A stretch of DNA of 5,842 bases from Bryobacteraceae bacterium (lineage in GTDB: Bacteria; Acidobacteriota; Terriglobia; Bryobacterales; Bryobacteraceae), in assembly GCA_030044325.1 (NCBI GenBank), contig JASHWA010000079.1, positions 1 through 5,842 on the forward strand, written 5' to 3'. Made by a program: the position numbers and the translations under genes. The first letter of the stretch is position 1; each line of letters begins with the position of its first letter. The notes below the pieces were generated by a model that saw only the letters and a list, made by a program, of their open reading frames with translations, was not told the DNA's origin and searched no databases. This document shows positions 1-5,429 of the stretch, piece after piece.

Positions 1-368
1 GATTTGAGGATCGAGTGGCAGCGATCCTGGGCGACCCGGAAATCGATCCACACGGTCATCTCATCCCACGAAAACACGCTTCGGGAACATATCGTAACGA
101 GGCCCCACTCTTCAGCTGGCCGCTCCAAACCCCGGCTGTCATTAGCAGTGTCTCAGATCGCGATCCCGCAGCCCTCCGGGACCTGGAGCGGCTGGGGATG
201 ATCCCCGGGGTCAAACTGTCGGTCAAGGAACGGAACACGGCCGGATCGGTATCGATCCAGCTCTCGAATCGCACAGACCTCGTCAAGATACCGAGCGGGT
301 TGGCTGCGCGCGTCTTGGTTGCGCCGCTGGAAATTCCAGAGCAGAGCCCGAAGCAGCCGGCGCCGTGA
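1..368 (+). CDS. DtxR/IdeR-family metal-dependent transcriptional repressor, C-terminal part (5' end outside window)
   Basis: Partial gene: the frame is open from base 3 (FEDRVAAILGDPEIDPHG...) and ends at TGA 366-368. A GTG at 15 is an internal codon, because the residues before it continue the family pattern. The stretch 'R-AAILGDPEIDPHGHLIP' is the typical end of the DtxR dimerisation domain. The remainder ('VSDRDPAALRDLERLGMIPGVKLSVKER', ending 'GLAARVLV') is the FeoA/SH3-like C-terminal domain found in DtxR/IdeR but absent from short MntR-type members. Family role: a cytoplasmic homodimer that binds DNA when loaded with Fe(II) or Mn(II) and represses metal-uptake genes. The winged-helix DNA-binding domain and the main metal ligands lie upstream of the window, so the metal cannot be inferred. 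A short Pro-rich tail ends the protein. The next gene is convergent, so this is the last gene of its transcript. The family call is solid; the target genes are unknown. Confidence 0.85.
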   Translation, partial: FEDRVAAILGDPEIDPHGHLIPRKHASGTYRNEAPLFSWPLQTPAVISSVSDRDPAALRDLERLGMIPGVKLSVKERNTAGSVSIQLSNRTDLVKIPSGLAARVLVAPLEIPEQSPKQPAP

Positions 369-378
369 CGCATAGGCG

Positions 379-393
379 GGGTGGAAACCACCC
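379..393 (+). terminator. Short hairpin just after the DtxR stop, possible terminator
   Basis: A perfect 6-bp stem GGGTGG / CCACCC closes an AAA loop, 11 nt after the repressor stop codon. No T-run follows, so it is not a canonical intrinsic terminator. Its position suggests transcript 3'-end formation or stabilisation. This is inference from placement and pairing only. Confidence 0.35.
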
Positions 394-446
394 GAGGCAC
401 GCGGGTCCACTCCTAGAGGAGGTTGCTCGAAAAAGGGGCAAAAACG

Positions 447-485
447 CGCGCCACTATTGGCGCGGCTCGGTTTATGCGAGCCGCG
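447..485. repeat. Two overlapping, mutually exclusive hairpins in a convergent intergenic gap
   Basis: Hairpin A pairs CGCGCCA (447-453) with TGGCGCG (458-464) around a CTAT loop: 7 bp. Hairpin B pairs CGCGGCTCG (461-469) with CGAGCCGCG (477-485) around a 7-nt loop: 9 bp. They share bases 461-464, so only one can form fully at a time. The element lies between the ends of the convergent repressor and DinB genes and reads much the same on both strands. The most economical reading is a bidirectional transcription-end structure, although no U-tract follows either stem. Apart from these and the hairpin at 379-393, I see nothing coding in 369-567. Confidence 0.45.
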
Positions 486-567
486 GTGTCAGGCTATCGC
501 GGGTCTTGACGAGGCGCGGAAGCGATGCTGCGCGTCGGCGCTGAGCTTCCCGAGATGCTGAAAAGAG

Positions 568-1050
568 TCAGAACTCGTAATCGGGCGGCTTGATTCCTTT
601 CAGGCGCAGGTAGACTTCGAGCTGCGCGCGGTGGTGCGCGGTGTGGGTGAAGCCGGCCCACAGCAGCTCGCGGGCGCTCATCTGGTGGCCGGGCGCTCCC
701 ATCATTTTGTTCAGATCGGTGATGCCGGCGAGGGCGGCCTGGCAGAATTCAAAAGACTGCTGGAGCGCTTTGGTCGCGCTGGCTTTATCGGCCGCAGCTT
801 TCCCGATGGGCGATTTCTGGCCCGCCGCGCGGCCGCAATAAGCGCCGTTGGCCTGCGCGATGTGCACCACCATTTCGCCGAAGCTCATCTCGGGAGCCGC
901 GGCTTTGAACGTGTAATCGGAATCGGGCATGGCGTTGGCTACGGCGAGGGTGAACTGTTGCGACGTCTTCCAGTGGTTCTGAACTTCGTTGGCTTCCTGG
1001 GCGAGGATTGGGAAGGCCGCAAGGACGGAAATGGCGAGCAGAGTTTTCAT
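568..1050 (-). CDS. Exported DinB-fold (DinB_2-like) putative metal-binding protein
   Basis: 160 aa. Start ATG (1050-1048) is chosen because it begins a clear signal peptide, MKTLLAISVLAAFPILA, with likely cleavage after A17. A longer frame back to 1197 only adds low-complexity residues across the divergent promoter. The mature part is a DinB four-helix bundle: 'MSFGEMVVHIAQANG' carries H63, and 'THTAHHRAQLEVYLRLKG' followed by 'IKPPDYEF' carries H136, H139 and H140. H63, H136 and H140 match the usual three-His divalent-metal site, including the H-x3-H spacing. In this superfamily characterised members are metal-dependent thiol S-transferases or DNA-damage-inducible proteins; most have no known reaction. 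Export to the periplasm is inferred from the signal peptide and would exclude a DNA-repair role. It is transcribed alone, divergently from the dehalogenase operon. No Shine-Dalgarno is evident. Fold call strong; function unknown. Confidence 0.85.
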   Translation of the reverse strand: MKTLLAISVLAAFPILAQEANEVQNHWKTSQQFTLAVANAMPDSDYTFKAAAPEMSFGEMVVHIAQANGAYCGRAAGQKSPIGKAAADKASATKALQQSFEFCQAALAGITDLNKMMGAPGHQMSARELLWAGFTHTAHHRAQLEVYLRLKGIKPPDYEF

Positions 1051-1059
1051 ATGAACACG

Positions 1060-1065
1060 AGAATA
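1060..1065 (-). promoter_or_regulatory. Candidate -10 box of the DinB-fold gene (short or no leader)
   Basis: On the minus strand TATTCT lies 9 nt before the ATG at 1050, so transcription would begin within about 3 nt of the start codon. No purine-rich ribosome site is seen between them. A -35 box is not convincing; its expected place overlaps the palindrome at 1086-1100. Based on resemblance only. Confidence 0.35.
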
Positions 1066-1085
1066 GCGCATGGACGCGAAGGGAA

Positions 1086-1100
1086 AGCTTCCCGGAAGCT
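1086..1100. promoter_or_regulatory. 15-bp palindrome, candidate operator in the divergent promoter region
   Basis: AGCTTCC-C-GGAAGCT has perfect 7-bp arms around one central base. It sits in the 88-bp gap between the DinB-fold gene (-) and the dehalogenase operon (+). It overlaps the expected -35 zone of the minus-strand promoter and lies just upstream of the expected -35 zone of the plus-strand one. That is a good position for a dimeric regulator controlling both directions. A second, weaker inverted repeat (GGGAA-AGC-TTCCC, 1081-1093) overlaps its left half. No regulator gene lies next to the operon, so the protein that would bind is unknown. Confidence 0.4.
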
Positions 1101-1122
1101 GGAGCCAGGAAACCGAGGCCCG

Positions 1123-1131
1123 TGCTACGAT
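1123..1131 (+). promoter_or_regulatory. Candidate extended -10 promoter of the dehalogenase operon (leaderless type)
   Basis: TG-C-TACGAT is an extended -10 element ending 7 nt before ATG 1139. Transcription would then start at or next to the start codon, giving a leaderless mRNA, which fits the lack of a Shine-Dalgarno. A closely similar TG-C-TAAGAT stands 8 nt before the start at 5430, and this recurrence supports the call. No good -35 is seen. Confidence 0.45.
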
Positions 1132-1138
1132 TGCGAGC

Positions 1139-2020
1139 ATGTCCCTTCCGGGATTTCCCTTCGAGCGGCGCGTTGTGGTGGTGAACGGGCGGCGCATGTC
1201 GTATATCGATGAGGGGCGCGGGCGGCCGGTTTTGCTGCTTTCGGGAAATCCGACGTGGGGGTATTTGTATCGCGATTTTATCGGGCCGCTGAGAGAGGCC
1301 GGCTATCGCGCGATCGCGCCGGATTGGATCGGCGCGGGATATTCGGACCATCCGCGCAACGACGCGGCGTTGACATTCGCGCATCATATTGCGGACCTGG
1401 TGAGTTTTCTCGATCAGCTCGATGTGCGCGAGTTCACCATCGTGGGGCAGGATTGGGGAGGGCCGCAGGGGGTGGGCGCAGCACTCGAGCGCATCGAGCG
1501 GCTGCGCGCGGTGGTGCTGATGAACACGTGGCTGTTCACCGGGTACGTGGGCAAATTTCATTCGTCGCCCAAGCCGTGGACCACGTGGCATGCGCCGGTG
1601 ATCGGGCAATTTTTCATGAAACGGCACAAGGCGCTGTCGCAGCACGGGCCCTCGGCGACGACGGTGCGGGGGATGAGCCAAGAGGAGGCGCGCGCCTATC
1701 ATCACGTGTTCGACGAGCCGGATTCGGATCACGTGGTGCTCACCTGGCCGCGCACGATTCCGATGCGCGAAGGCGACCGCGGGTGGTCCGATATGAAGAT
1801 GATCGAGAATCGCCTTGGTGAGCTGGCATCGACGCCGGTGCTGCTGTTGTGGGCTCCGGGCGACGAGGTTTTTCCCGTCGAGTACGCCCATCGCATGAAG
1901 GAGCTGCTTCCGCACGCCGAGGGGCCGGTGCTTTTCGATCGCGCGCGGCATTTTTTGCAGGATGACCGCGGACCGGATCTTGCCGCGGCTATTGTTCAAT
2001 TTCTCAATGGACTTCATTAG
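1139..2020 (+). CDS. Alpha/beta hydrolase of the haloalkane dehalogenase superfamily, subfamily III / OleB-like
   Basis: 293 aa, close to the usual length. ATG 1139 (MSLPGFPFERR) is preferred over ATG 1070, which would add 23 non-conserved residues covering the promoter region. Visible active-site residues: 'LLLSGNPTWGYLYRDFI' (N37, W40); nucleophile elbow 'VGQDWGG' (D105, then halide-binding W106); acid D242 in 'APGDEVF' after strand 7; base H271 in 'RARHFLQDD'. This Asp-His-Asp plus Asn-Trp set is that of HLD-III enzymes, the branch that also holds OleB, a beta-lactone decarboxylase of olefin biosynthesis. The family reaction goes through an Asp ester: alkyl halide + water to alcohol + halide, or lactone opening in OleB. 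No OleA, OleC or OleD genes are adjacent, so a dehalogenase or other hydrolase role is as likely. Odd: Ser35 replaces the His that usually begins the HGNPTW motif. Probably cytoplasmic, as no signal peptide is seen. First gene of the operon; its last 14 nt overlap the next gene. Family sure, substrate unknown. Confidence 0.88.
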   Translation: MSLPGFPFERRVVVVNGRRMSYIDEGRGRPVLLLSGNPTWGYLYRDFIGPLREAGYRAIAPDWIGAGYSDHPRNDAALTFAHHIADLVSFLDQLDVREFTIVGQDWGGPQGVGAALERIERLRAVVLMNTWLFTGYVGKFHSSPKPWTTWHAPVIGQFFMKRHKALSQHGPSATTVRGMSQEEARAYHHVFDEPDSDHVVLTWPRTIPMREGDRGWSDMKMIENRLGELASTPVLLLWAPGDEVFPVEYAHRMKELLPHAEGPVLFDRARHFLQDDRGPDLAAAIVQFLNGLH

Positions 2021-3254
2021 ACCTTCCGACCGCGAGCTGTCGCTGCTGCGCGCCGATCCGCTGTTGTGGGAACAGGAGCTGGATGTGCGTCCCGAGTTCG
2101 CGGTGAGCGTGGAGCGAGCCTGCGGGATTCGCGCGGGACGTGTGTATTGGCGCAGCGCGCACGATCATCTTTACGCGATGGAACTGGCGGATGTGGGTCG
2201 CGGCCGGCCGTCGATGGCGATGGTTCTTGGGCACTGGGACCGTTACGAGCCGCGCCCGCCGGAGCATGAAATCGACGCCGATCTGCTTGCGTTATGTGAC
2301 TGGCTCGCGCGCATGGGCGGATTGAATCCCGCGGATATCGCGAAGGTCGCCGAGCGCGCGGGAATCACGGCGAGGTGGCCGGAAAATTCGGTCCTGCGTA
2401 CTCCCGAGGATCGTTTTTGCGATTTGCCGGCTTTTCCGTACGAACCGCATTACACCGAGATCGAAGGTTTGCGCGTGGCGTGGGTCGAAGCGGGGCCGGG
2501 TGATCCGATTTTGTGCCTGCACGGTGAGCCGACGTGGTCCTTCCTATATCGGCGCATGATTCCCGCGCTTTCGCGCGTGGGACGCGTGATCGCGCCGGAT
2601 CTGATCGGGTTCGGGCGATCGGATAAGCCGGCCGCGGCGAACGCGTATACGTATAAGTCGCACGCCCGGTGGATGCGGGCATTCATCCGCAATCTGGATT
2701 TACAGCGCATCACGCTGGTTTGCCAGGATTGGGGCGGGTTGATCGGGCTGCGCGTGCTCTCCCAGATGCCGGAACGATTCGCGCGCGTGGTGGCGATGAA
2801 TACCGGCTTGCCGATCGGAGCGCCGATGGGCGAAGCGTTTCTGCGCTGGCGGCGATTCTCGCAGCGGGTGGAGTCGCTCGATATGCCGGTGCTGATGAGG
2901 AATTCGCTGCGGCGGGTGAAGCTGACCGATGCGGAAAGCGCTGCGTACCAGGCGCCGTTTCCATCGAAGGAATATCAGACCGGCGCACTGGTGTTTCCGC
3001 GGCTGGTGCCGACGCGGGCGGACCATCCCGGCGCGTTCGAAAACCGGCAGGCGCTGGAAATTCTGAAGACGCTCGAGGTGTCGGTTCTGCTCGCGTTCGG
3101 GAGCGAAGATCCGATCACGGCGTCGGCGGAGCCGTTTTTTCGCTCGATTTTCAAGCACGCGGAAGCCACGCCGATTGCGGGCGCCGGGCATTTTATCCAG
3201 GAAGACGCGGGCGAGGAAGTGGCGGAAAAAATCGTGCATTGGATGGAGGCTTGA
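2007..3254 (+). CDS. Haloalkane dehalogenase, HLD-I (DhlA/DhmA) type, with unrecognised N-terminal extension
   Basis: 415 aa, about 100 more than the family's usual 300-310. Residues from about 128 match the family end to end: 'VLRTPEDRFCDLPAFPYEPHYTEI', then 'CLHGEPTWSFLYRRMIPAL' (172-177 HGEPTW), nucleophile 'CQDWGG' (D241, halide Trp W242), cap-domain 'FLRWRRFSQ' (W281, the second halide Trp, aligning with Trp175 of DhlA), acid D368 in 'FGSEDPIT', base H395 in 'GAGHFIQED'. The complete Asp-His-Asp plus Trp-Trp pentad supports true hydrolytic dehalogenation (alkyl halide to primary alcohol and halide, cytoplasmic). Residues 1-127 resemble nothing I know: a helical start ('RELSLLRADPLLWEQELDV'), a probable beta part ('GRVYWRSAHDHLYAMEL', then 'MAMVLGHWDRY') and a second helical part. 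Start ATG 2007 overlaps the previous gene by 14 nt, has no Shine-Dalgarno and is probably translationally coupled. ATG 1962 (+15 residues) and internal ATG 2313 (313 aa, family-like length, but leaving a gap in an otherwise gapless operon) are alternatives. Confidence 0.88.
   Translation: MDFIRPSDRELSLLRADPLLWEQELDVRPEFAVSVERACGIRAGRVYWRSAHDHLYAMELADVGRGRPSMAMVLGHWDRYEPRPPEHEIDADLLALCDWLARMGGLNPADIAKVAERAGITARWPENSVLRTPEDRFCDLPAFPYEPHYTEIEGLRVAWVEAGPGDPILCLHGEPTWSFLYRRMIPALSRVGRVIAPDLIGFGRSDKPAAANAYTYKSHARWMRAFIRNLDLQRITLVCQDWGGLIGLRVLSQMPERFARVVAMNTGLPIGAPMGEAFLRWRRFSQRVESLDMPVLMRNSLRRVKLTDAESAAYQAPFPSKEYQTGALVFPRLVPTRADHPGAFENRQALEILKTLEVSVLLAFGSEDPITASAEPFFRSIFKHAEATPIAGAGHFIQEDAGEEVAEKIVHWMEA
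3245..3249 (+). promoter_or_regulatory. Ribosome binding site that decides a TTG start
   Basis: GGAGG lies inside the last codons of the dehalogenase gene, 5 nt before TTG 3255. The spacing is ideal and supports initiation at TTG, directly after the upstream TGA. It is the clearest Shine-Dalgarno in the window. Confidence 0.7.
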
Positions 3255-4010
3255 TTGTTCGATTTAACGGGAAAAGTCGCGGTGATTACCGGCTCGTCGC
3301 GAGGCATCGGGCGTGCGATGGCCGAGGCGCTGGCAGATGCGGGCGCGAAAGTCGTGGTTTCGAGCCGCAAGCTCGATGCCTGCGAGCCGGTCGCTGCGGC
3401 GATTCGCGAAAAGGGTCGCGAAGCGGCGGCGATTCCGTGCCACATCGGGCGGCGCGAGGATTGCGAGAATCTGATCAAGGCTTCGCGCGAAAAGTTCGGC
3501 AAAATCGATGTTCTGGTGTGCAACGCCGCGGTGAATCCTTATTACGGACCGATGACCGGGTTGACGGACGAAGCGTTCGACAAGACCATGAGCTCGAACG
3601 TGCGCAGCAATCTGTGGCTCGCCAATCTGGTTCAGCCGGAGATGGCCGCACGGCGGGACGGCGTGATCATCATTGTGTCGAGCATCGGCGGATTGAAGGG
3701 CACCGACGTTCTTGGAATCTACGCGATTTCGAAGGCCGCGGATATGCAGCTTGCGCGCAATCTGGCGGTGGAGTGGGGTCCGCACAATATTCGGGTGAAT
3801 TGCATCGCGCCGGGGCTGGTGCGGACGGATTTCGCACGGGCGCTGTGGGAGGATCCTCAAATGCGGCGGGAGTCGGAATCGCGAACGCCGCTGGGCCGGA
3901 TCGGTGAGCCGGACGAGATCGCCGGCGCAGCCGTGTTTCTCGCGGCGCGCTCGGGGAACTGGATCACCGGCCAGACTATGGTCATCGACGGAGGAAGAAC
4001 GATCGCATGA
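3255..4010 (+). CDS. Short-chain dehydrogenase/reductase, classical type, DHRS4-like
   Basis: 251 aa, normal length for a classical SDR. Start TTG 3255 directly follows the previous stop and has a GGAGG 5 nt upstream; 'LTGKVAVITGSSRGIG' is the standard beginning. Cofactor loop TGSSRGIG (12-19) and 'VVVSSRKLD' after strand 2 (R38) suggest NADP(H). Catalytic set: N115 in 'SSNVRSNL', S143 in 'VSSIGG', Y156 and K160 in 'YAISK'. 'CNAAVNPYYG' and 'VNCIAPGLVRTDFARALWED' closely recall the DHRS4 carbonyl/retinol reductase branch ('NAAVNP', 'APGL-T-F-R-LW-D'). Expected role: reversible oxidation of a secondary or activated alcohol, or carbonyl reduction, in the cytoplasm as a tetramer. In this operon it may oxidise the alcohol made by the dehalogenases or reduce a carbonyl product; the sequence does not decide. 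Related FabG-like functions are less likely given the DHRS4 signatures. Confidence 0.9.
   Translation: MFDLTGKVAVITGSSRGIGRAMAEALADAGAKVVVSSRKLDACEPVAAAIREKGREAAAIPCHIGRREDCENLIKASREKFGKIDVLVCNAAVNPYYGPMTGLTDEAFDKTMSSNVRSNLWLANLVQPEMAARRDGVIIIVSSIGGLKGTDVLGIYAISKAADMQLARNLAVEWGPHNIRVNCIAPGLVRTDFARALWEDPQMRRESESRTPLGRIGEPDEIAGAAVFLAARSGNWITGQTMVIDGGRTIA
3990..3994 (+). promoter_or_regulatory. Likely ribosome binding site of the alcohol dehydrogenase gene
   Basis: GGAGG within the last codons of the SDR gene, 12 nt before ATG 4007. The spacing is longer than optimal, so coupling through the ATGA overlap probably contributes. Confidence 0.5.
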
Positions 4011-5023
4011 AAGCCGCGGTGTTGCGCGAAATCGGAAAGGCGCTGGCGATTGAGGAAGTCCCCACGCCGGAGCCGGGGCCGGGCGAGGTTTTGATTCGCA
4101 CCGAAGCTTGTGGAGTGTGCCATTCCGACATCCATCTGGCCGACGGCGATTGGGATCTTCTGCGTCCGGTGACGAAAGTTCCGTTGATTCTGGGGCATGA
4201 AGTGGCGGGGACAGTCGCGCGCGCGGGTCCAGGAGTGACGGAACTCGCCGCGGGCGACCGGGTGGGAGTGCCGTGGATTCACTGGACGTGCGGCGAATGC
4301 GAGTTCTGCAAGGAAGGCAAGGAAGAATTGTGCCTGAAGCAGAAAGTGACGGGCTGCATGGTGGATGGAGGGTTCGCCGAATATCTCATCGCGCCCGCGA
4401 CGCACGCCGCGCGCCTGCCTGCGAGCCTGAGCTCCGTCGATGCCGCGCCGCTGCTGTGCGCGGGACTCACGGTGTATAAGGCGATGAAGGCGTCGGGAGT
4501 TCAGGAAGGGCAGCGCCTGGCGATTTTCGGCGTGGGCGGCCTGGGACATCTGGCTGTGCAAATCGCGCGCGCGAAGGGCGTTCACGTGTGCGCGATCGAT
4601 GTGGCGGACGACAAGCTCGAGTTCGCGAAATCGCTGGGCGCCGAGTGGACCGTCAACGCGGCCAATGAGCAGGTGCACAAGCGGCTGCGCTCGCTGGGTG
4701 GCGCGCATGTGGCCATGGTCACCTCGGCGAGCCCGGCGGCATATGAAACGGCGCTGCGGTGCCTGCGCCGCGGCGGCACCATGGCCGTCGTGGGGATGGC
4801 GAATGAGCCCTTCAAGGTTTCCGCGGTGTCGATGGTCTCGGGCGAATTCCGCATCGTGGCATCCGCGGTGGGAACGCGCGAGGATTTGCGTGAGTTGTTC
4901 GCGCTGGTGGAGAAATATCCGATCCGCTGCCGCATCGAGACGCGTCCGCTCGACTCGGTGCAGCAGGCATTTGAAGAGTTGAAGGGCGGTTCGGTGCTGG
5001 GACGGATCGTGCTGACCTGTTAA
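4007..5023 (+). CDS. Zinc-dependent medium-chain alcohol dehydrogenase (AdhP-like)
   Basis: 338 aa, full length. ATG 4007 overlaps the SDR stop as ATGA. Catalytic zinc ligands: C38 in 'ACGVCHSDIH', H64 (with E65) in 'LGHEVAG', C151 in 'LLCAGLTVY'. Structural zinc: C95, C98, C101, C109 (C-x2-C-x2-C-x7-C). Rossmann loop GVGGLG (175-180), with D198 ending strand 2 ('CAIDVA'), which indicates NAD+. The order and the 'GDWDLLRPVTKVPLILGHEVAG' segment fit the bacterial AdhP (propanol-preferring) branch. Reaction: primary alcohol + NAD+ to aldehyde + NADH, cytoplasmic, usually tetrameric. As last gene of the operon it is the natural partner for primary alcohols released by an HLD-I dehalogenase, analogous to the alcohol-oxidation step of dichloroethane degradation (there done by a different enzyme type). 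Its TAA interlocks with the stop of the convergent thioesterase gene, leaving no space for a terminator. Family certain; substrate inferred. Confidence 0.92.
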   Translation: MKAAVLREIGKALAIEEVPTPEPGPGEVLIRTEACGVCHSDIHLADGDWDLLRPVTKVPLILGHEVAGTVARAGPGVTELAAGDRVGVPWIHWTCGECEFCKEGKEELCLKQKVTGCMVDGGFAEYLIAPATHAARLPASLSSVDAAPLLCAGLTVYKAMKASGVQEGQRLAIFGVGGLGHLAVQIARAKGVHVCAIDVADDKLEFAKSLGAEWTVNAANEQVHKRLRSLGGAHVAMVTSASPAAYETALRCLRRGGTMAVVGMANEPFKVSAVSMVSGEFRIVASAVGTREDLRELFALVEKYPIRCRIETRPLDSVQQAFEELKGGSVLGRIVLTC

Positions 5024-5382
5024 AGCAGCATGTAGGTAACGATGGCGATGGCGGCGAGATTTTTCTTGTCGTCGAAAATGTCGACGCGCGAAACGCACAG
5101 CGTTTTTCCGGCGCGCACCAGGACCGCGCGGGCGATGACTTTTTTCCCGGCAATGGGGCGCAGATAATTCACTTTCAGCTCCGTGGTGGTGGATGGACGC
5201 GCGCCGTATCCGTGGCGGTTTTCGATGGCGTGCCACGCCGCTTCATCGGCGATGGCGGCCGTGATTCCGCCGTGCAGCACCCCGTTGGTGTTCAGAAACC
5301 CGGGGTGTAAATCCACGTGAACGGTGACTCCATCCTTGTGCTTGCGGGCAACGCGGGGATGGAGCTGGTGCTCGAAAGGCAT
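5020..5382 (-). CDS. PaaI-type hotdog-fold thioesterase
   Basis: 120 aa. ATG (5382-5380) is chosen because 'MPFEHQLHPRVAR' matches the family N-terminus; a longer frame to 5493 would cross the promoter and start of the divergent gene. Landmarks: 'HPGFLNTNGVLHGGITAAI' (N33, H37-G38-G39 of the active-site loop), 'ADEAAWHA' on the central helix (D46/E47, catalytic acid position), and the strand 'TTELKVNYLRPIAGKKV'. Family role: hydrolysis of acyl- or aryl-CoA thioesters (for example phenylacetyl- or hydroxybenzoyl-CoA) in the cytoplasm, as a tetramer. The acyl group cannot be told from sequence. Transcribed towards the dehalogenase operon, it need not belong to it functionally, though a CoA-ester step downstream of alcohol oxidation is conceivable. 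Upstream, TTTAAT 6 nt before the ATG could be a -10 for a leaderless transcript; 'AAAAAG' is a poor ribosome site. Confidence 0.88.
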   Translation of the reverse strand: MPFEHQLHPRVARKHKDGVTVHVDLHPGFLNTNGVLHGGITAAIADEAAWHAIENRHGYGARPSTTTELKVNYLRPIAGKKVIARAVLVRAGKTLCVSRVDIFDDKKNLAAIAIVTYMLL

Positions 5383-5412
5383 CTTTTTATTAAAGCGTAG
5401 CCGTTGCCGATT

Positions 5413-5421
5413 TGCTAAGAT
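5413..5421 (+). promoter_or_regulatory. Candidate extended -10 promoter of the TIGR03437 gene (leaderless type)
   Basis: TG-C-TAAGAT ends 8 nt before ATG 5430, with no Shine-Dalgarno in between. It is nearly identical to the element at 1123-1131. It lies in the 47-bp gap shared with the divergent thioesterase gene. Confidence 0.45.
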
Positions 5422-5429
5422 TTGTCGCC

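Noticed and set aside
410..421. CTCCTAGAGGAG as an operator or hairpin
   Set aside because: 5-bp arms with a 2-nt centre cannot form a stable hairpin loop, and it lies between gene ends where an operator is not expected.
1070..1138. Upstream ATG giving the first hydrolase 23 more residues
   Set aside because: The added residues are not like the family and would cover the palindrome and the -10 element; the ATG at 1139 directly precedes the conserved beginning.
1051..1197. N-terminal extension of the DinB-fold protein
   Set aside because: It would bury the signal peptide at residue 50 and overlap the divergent gene's start; the ATG at 1050 begins the signal peptide exactly.
785..2017. 410-codon open frame on the minus strand opposite the first hydrolase gene
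   Set aside because: Composition is rich in Arg, His and Pro with no domain pattern, as expected from the complement of a GC-rich gene. It lies opposite a gene with an intact catalytic set and runs into the DinB gene in a wrong frame.
2669..3907. 412-codon plus-strand frame crossing the dehalogenase/SDR junction
   Set aside because: An out-of-frame reading of two well-supported genes, with Gly/Arg-rich nonsense and no motifs.
1139..4010. Complete olefin (OleABCD) biosynthesis cluster
   Set aside because: Only an OleB-like hydrolase is present. No thiolase (OleA) or AMP-dependent synthetase (OleC) is seen, and the SDR is classical and DHRS4-like, not an extended OleD-type reductase.
3857..5236. 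459-codon open frame on the minus strand opposite the ADH gene
   Set aside because: Same Arg/His-rich shadow composition. It spans the ADH and thioesterase genes, both of which have clear family signatures in their own frames.
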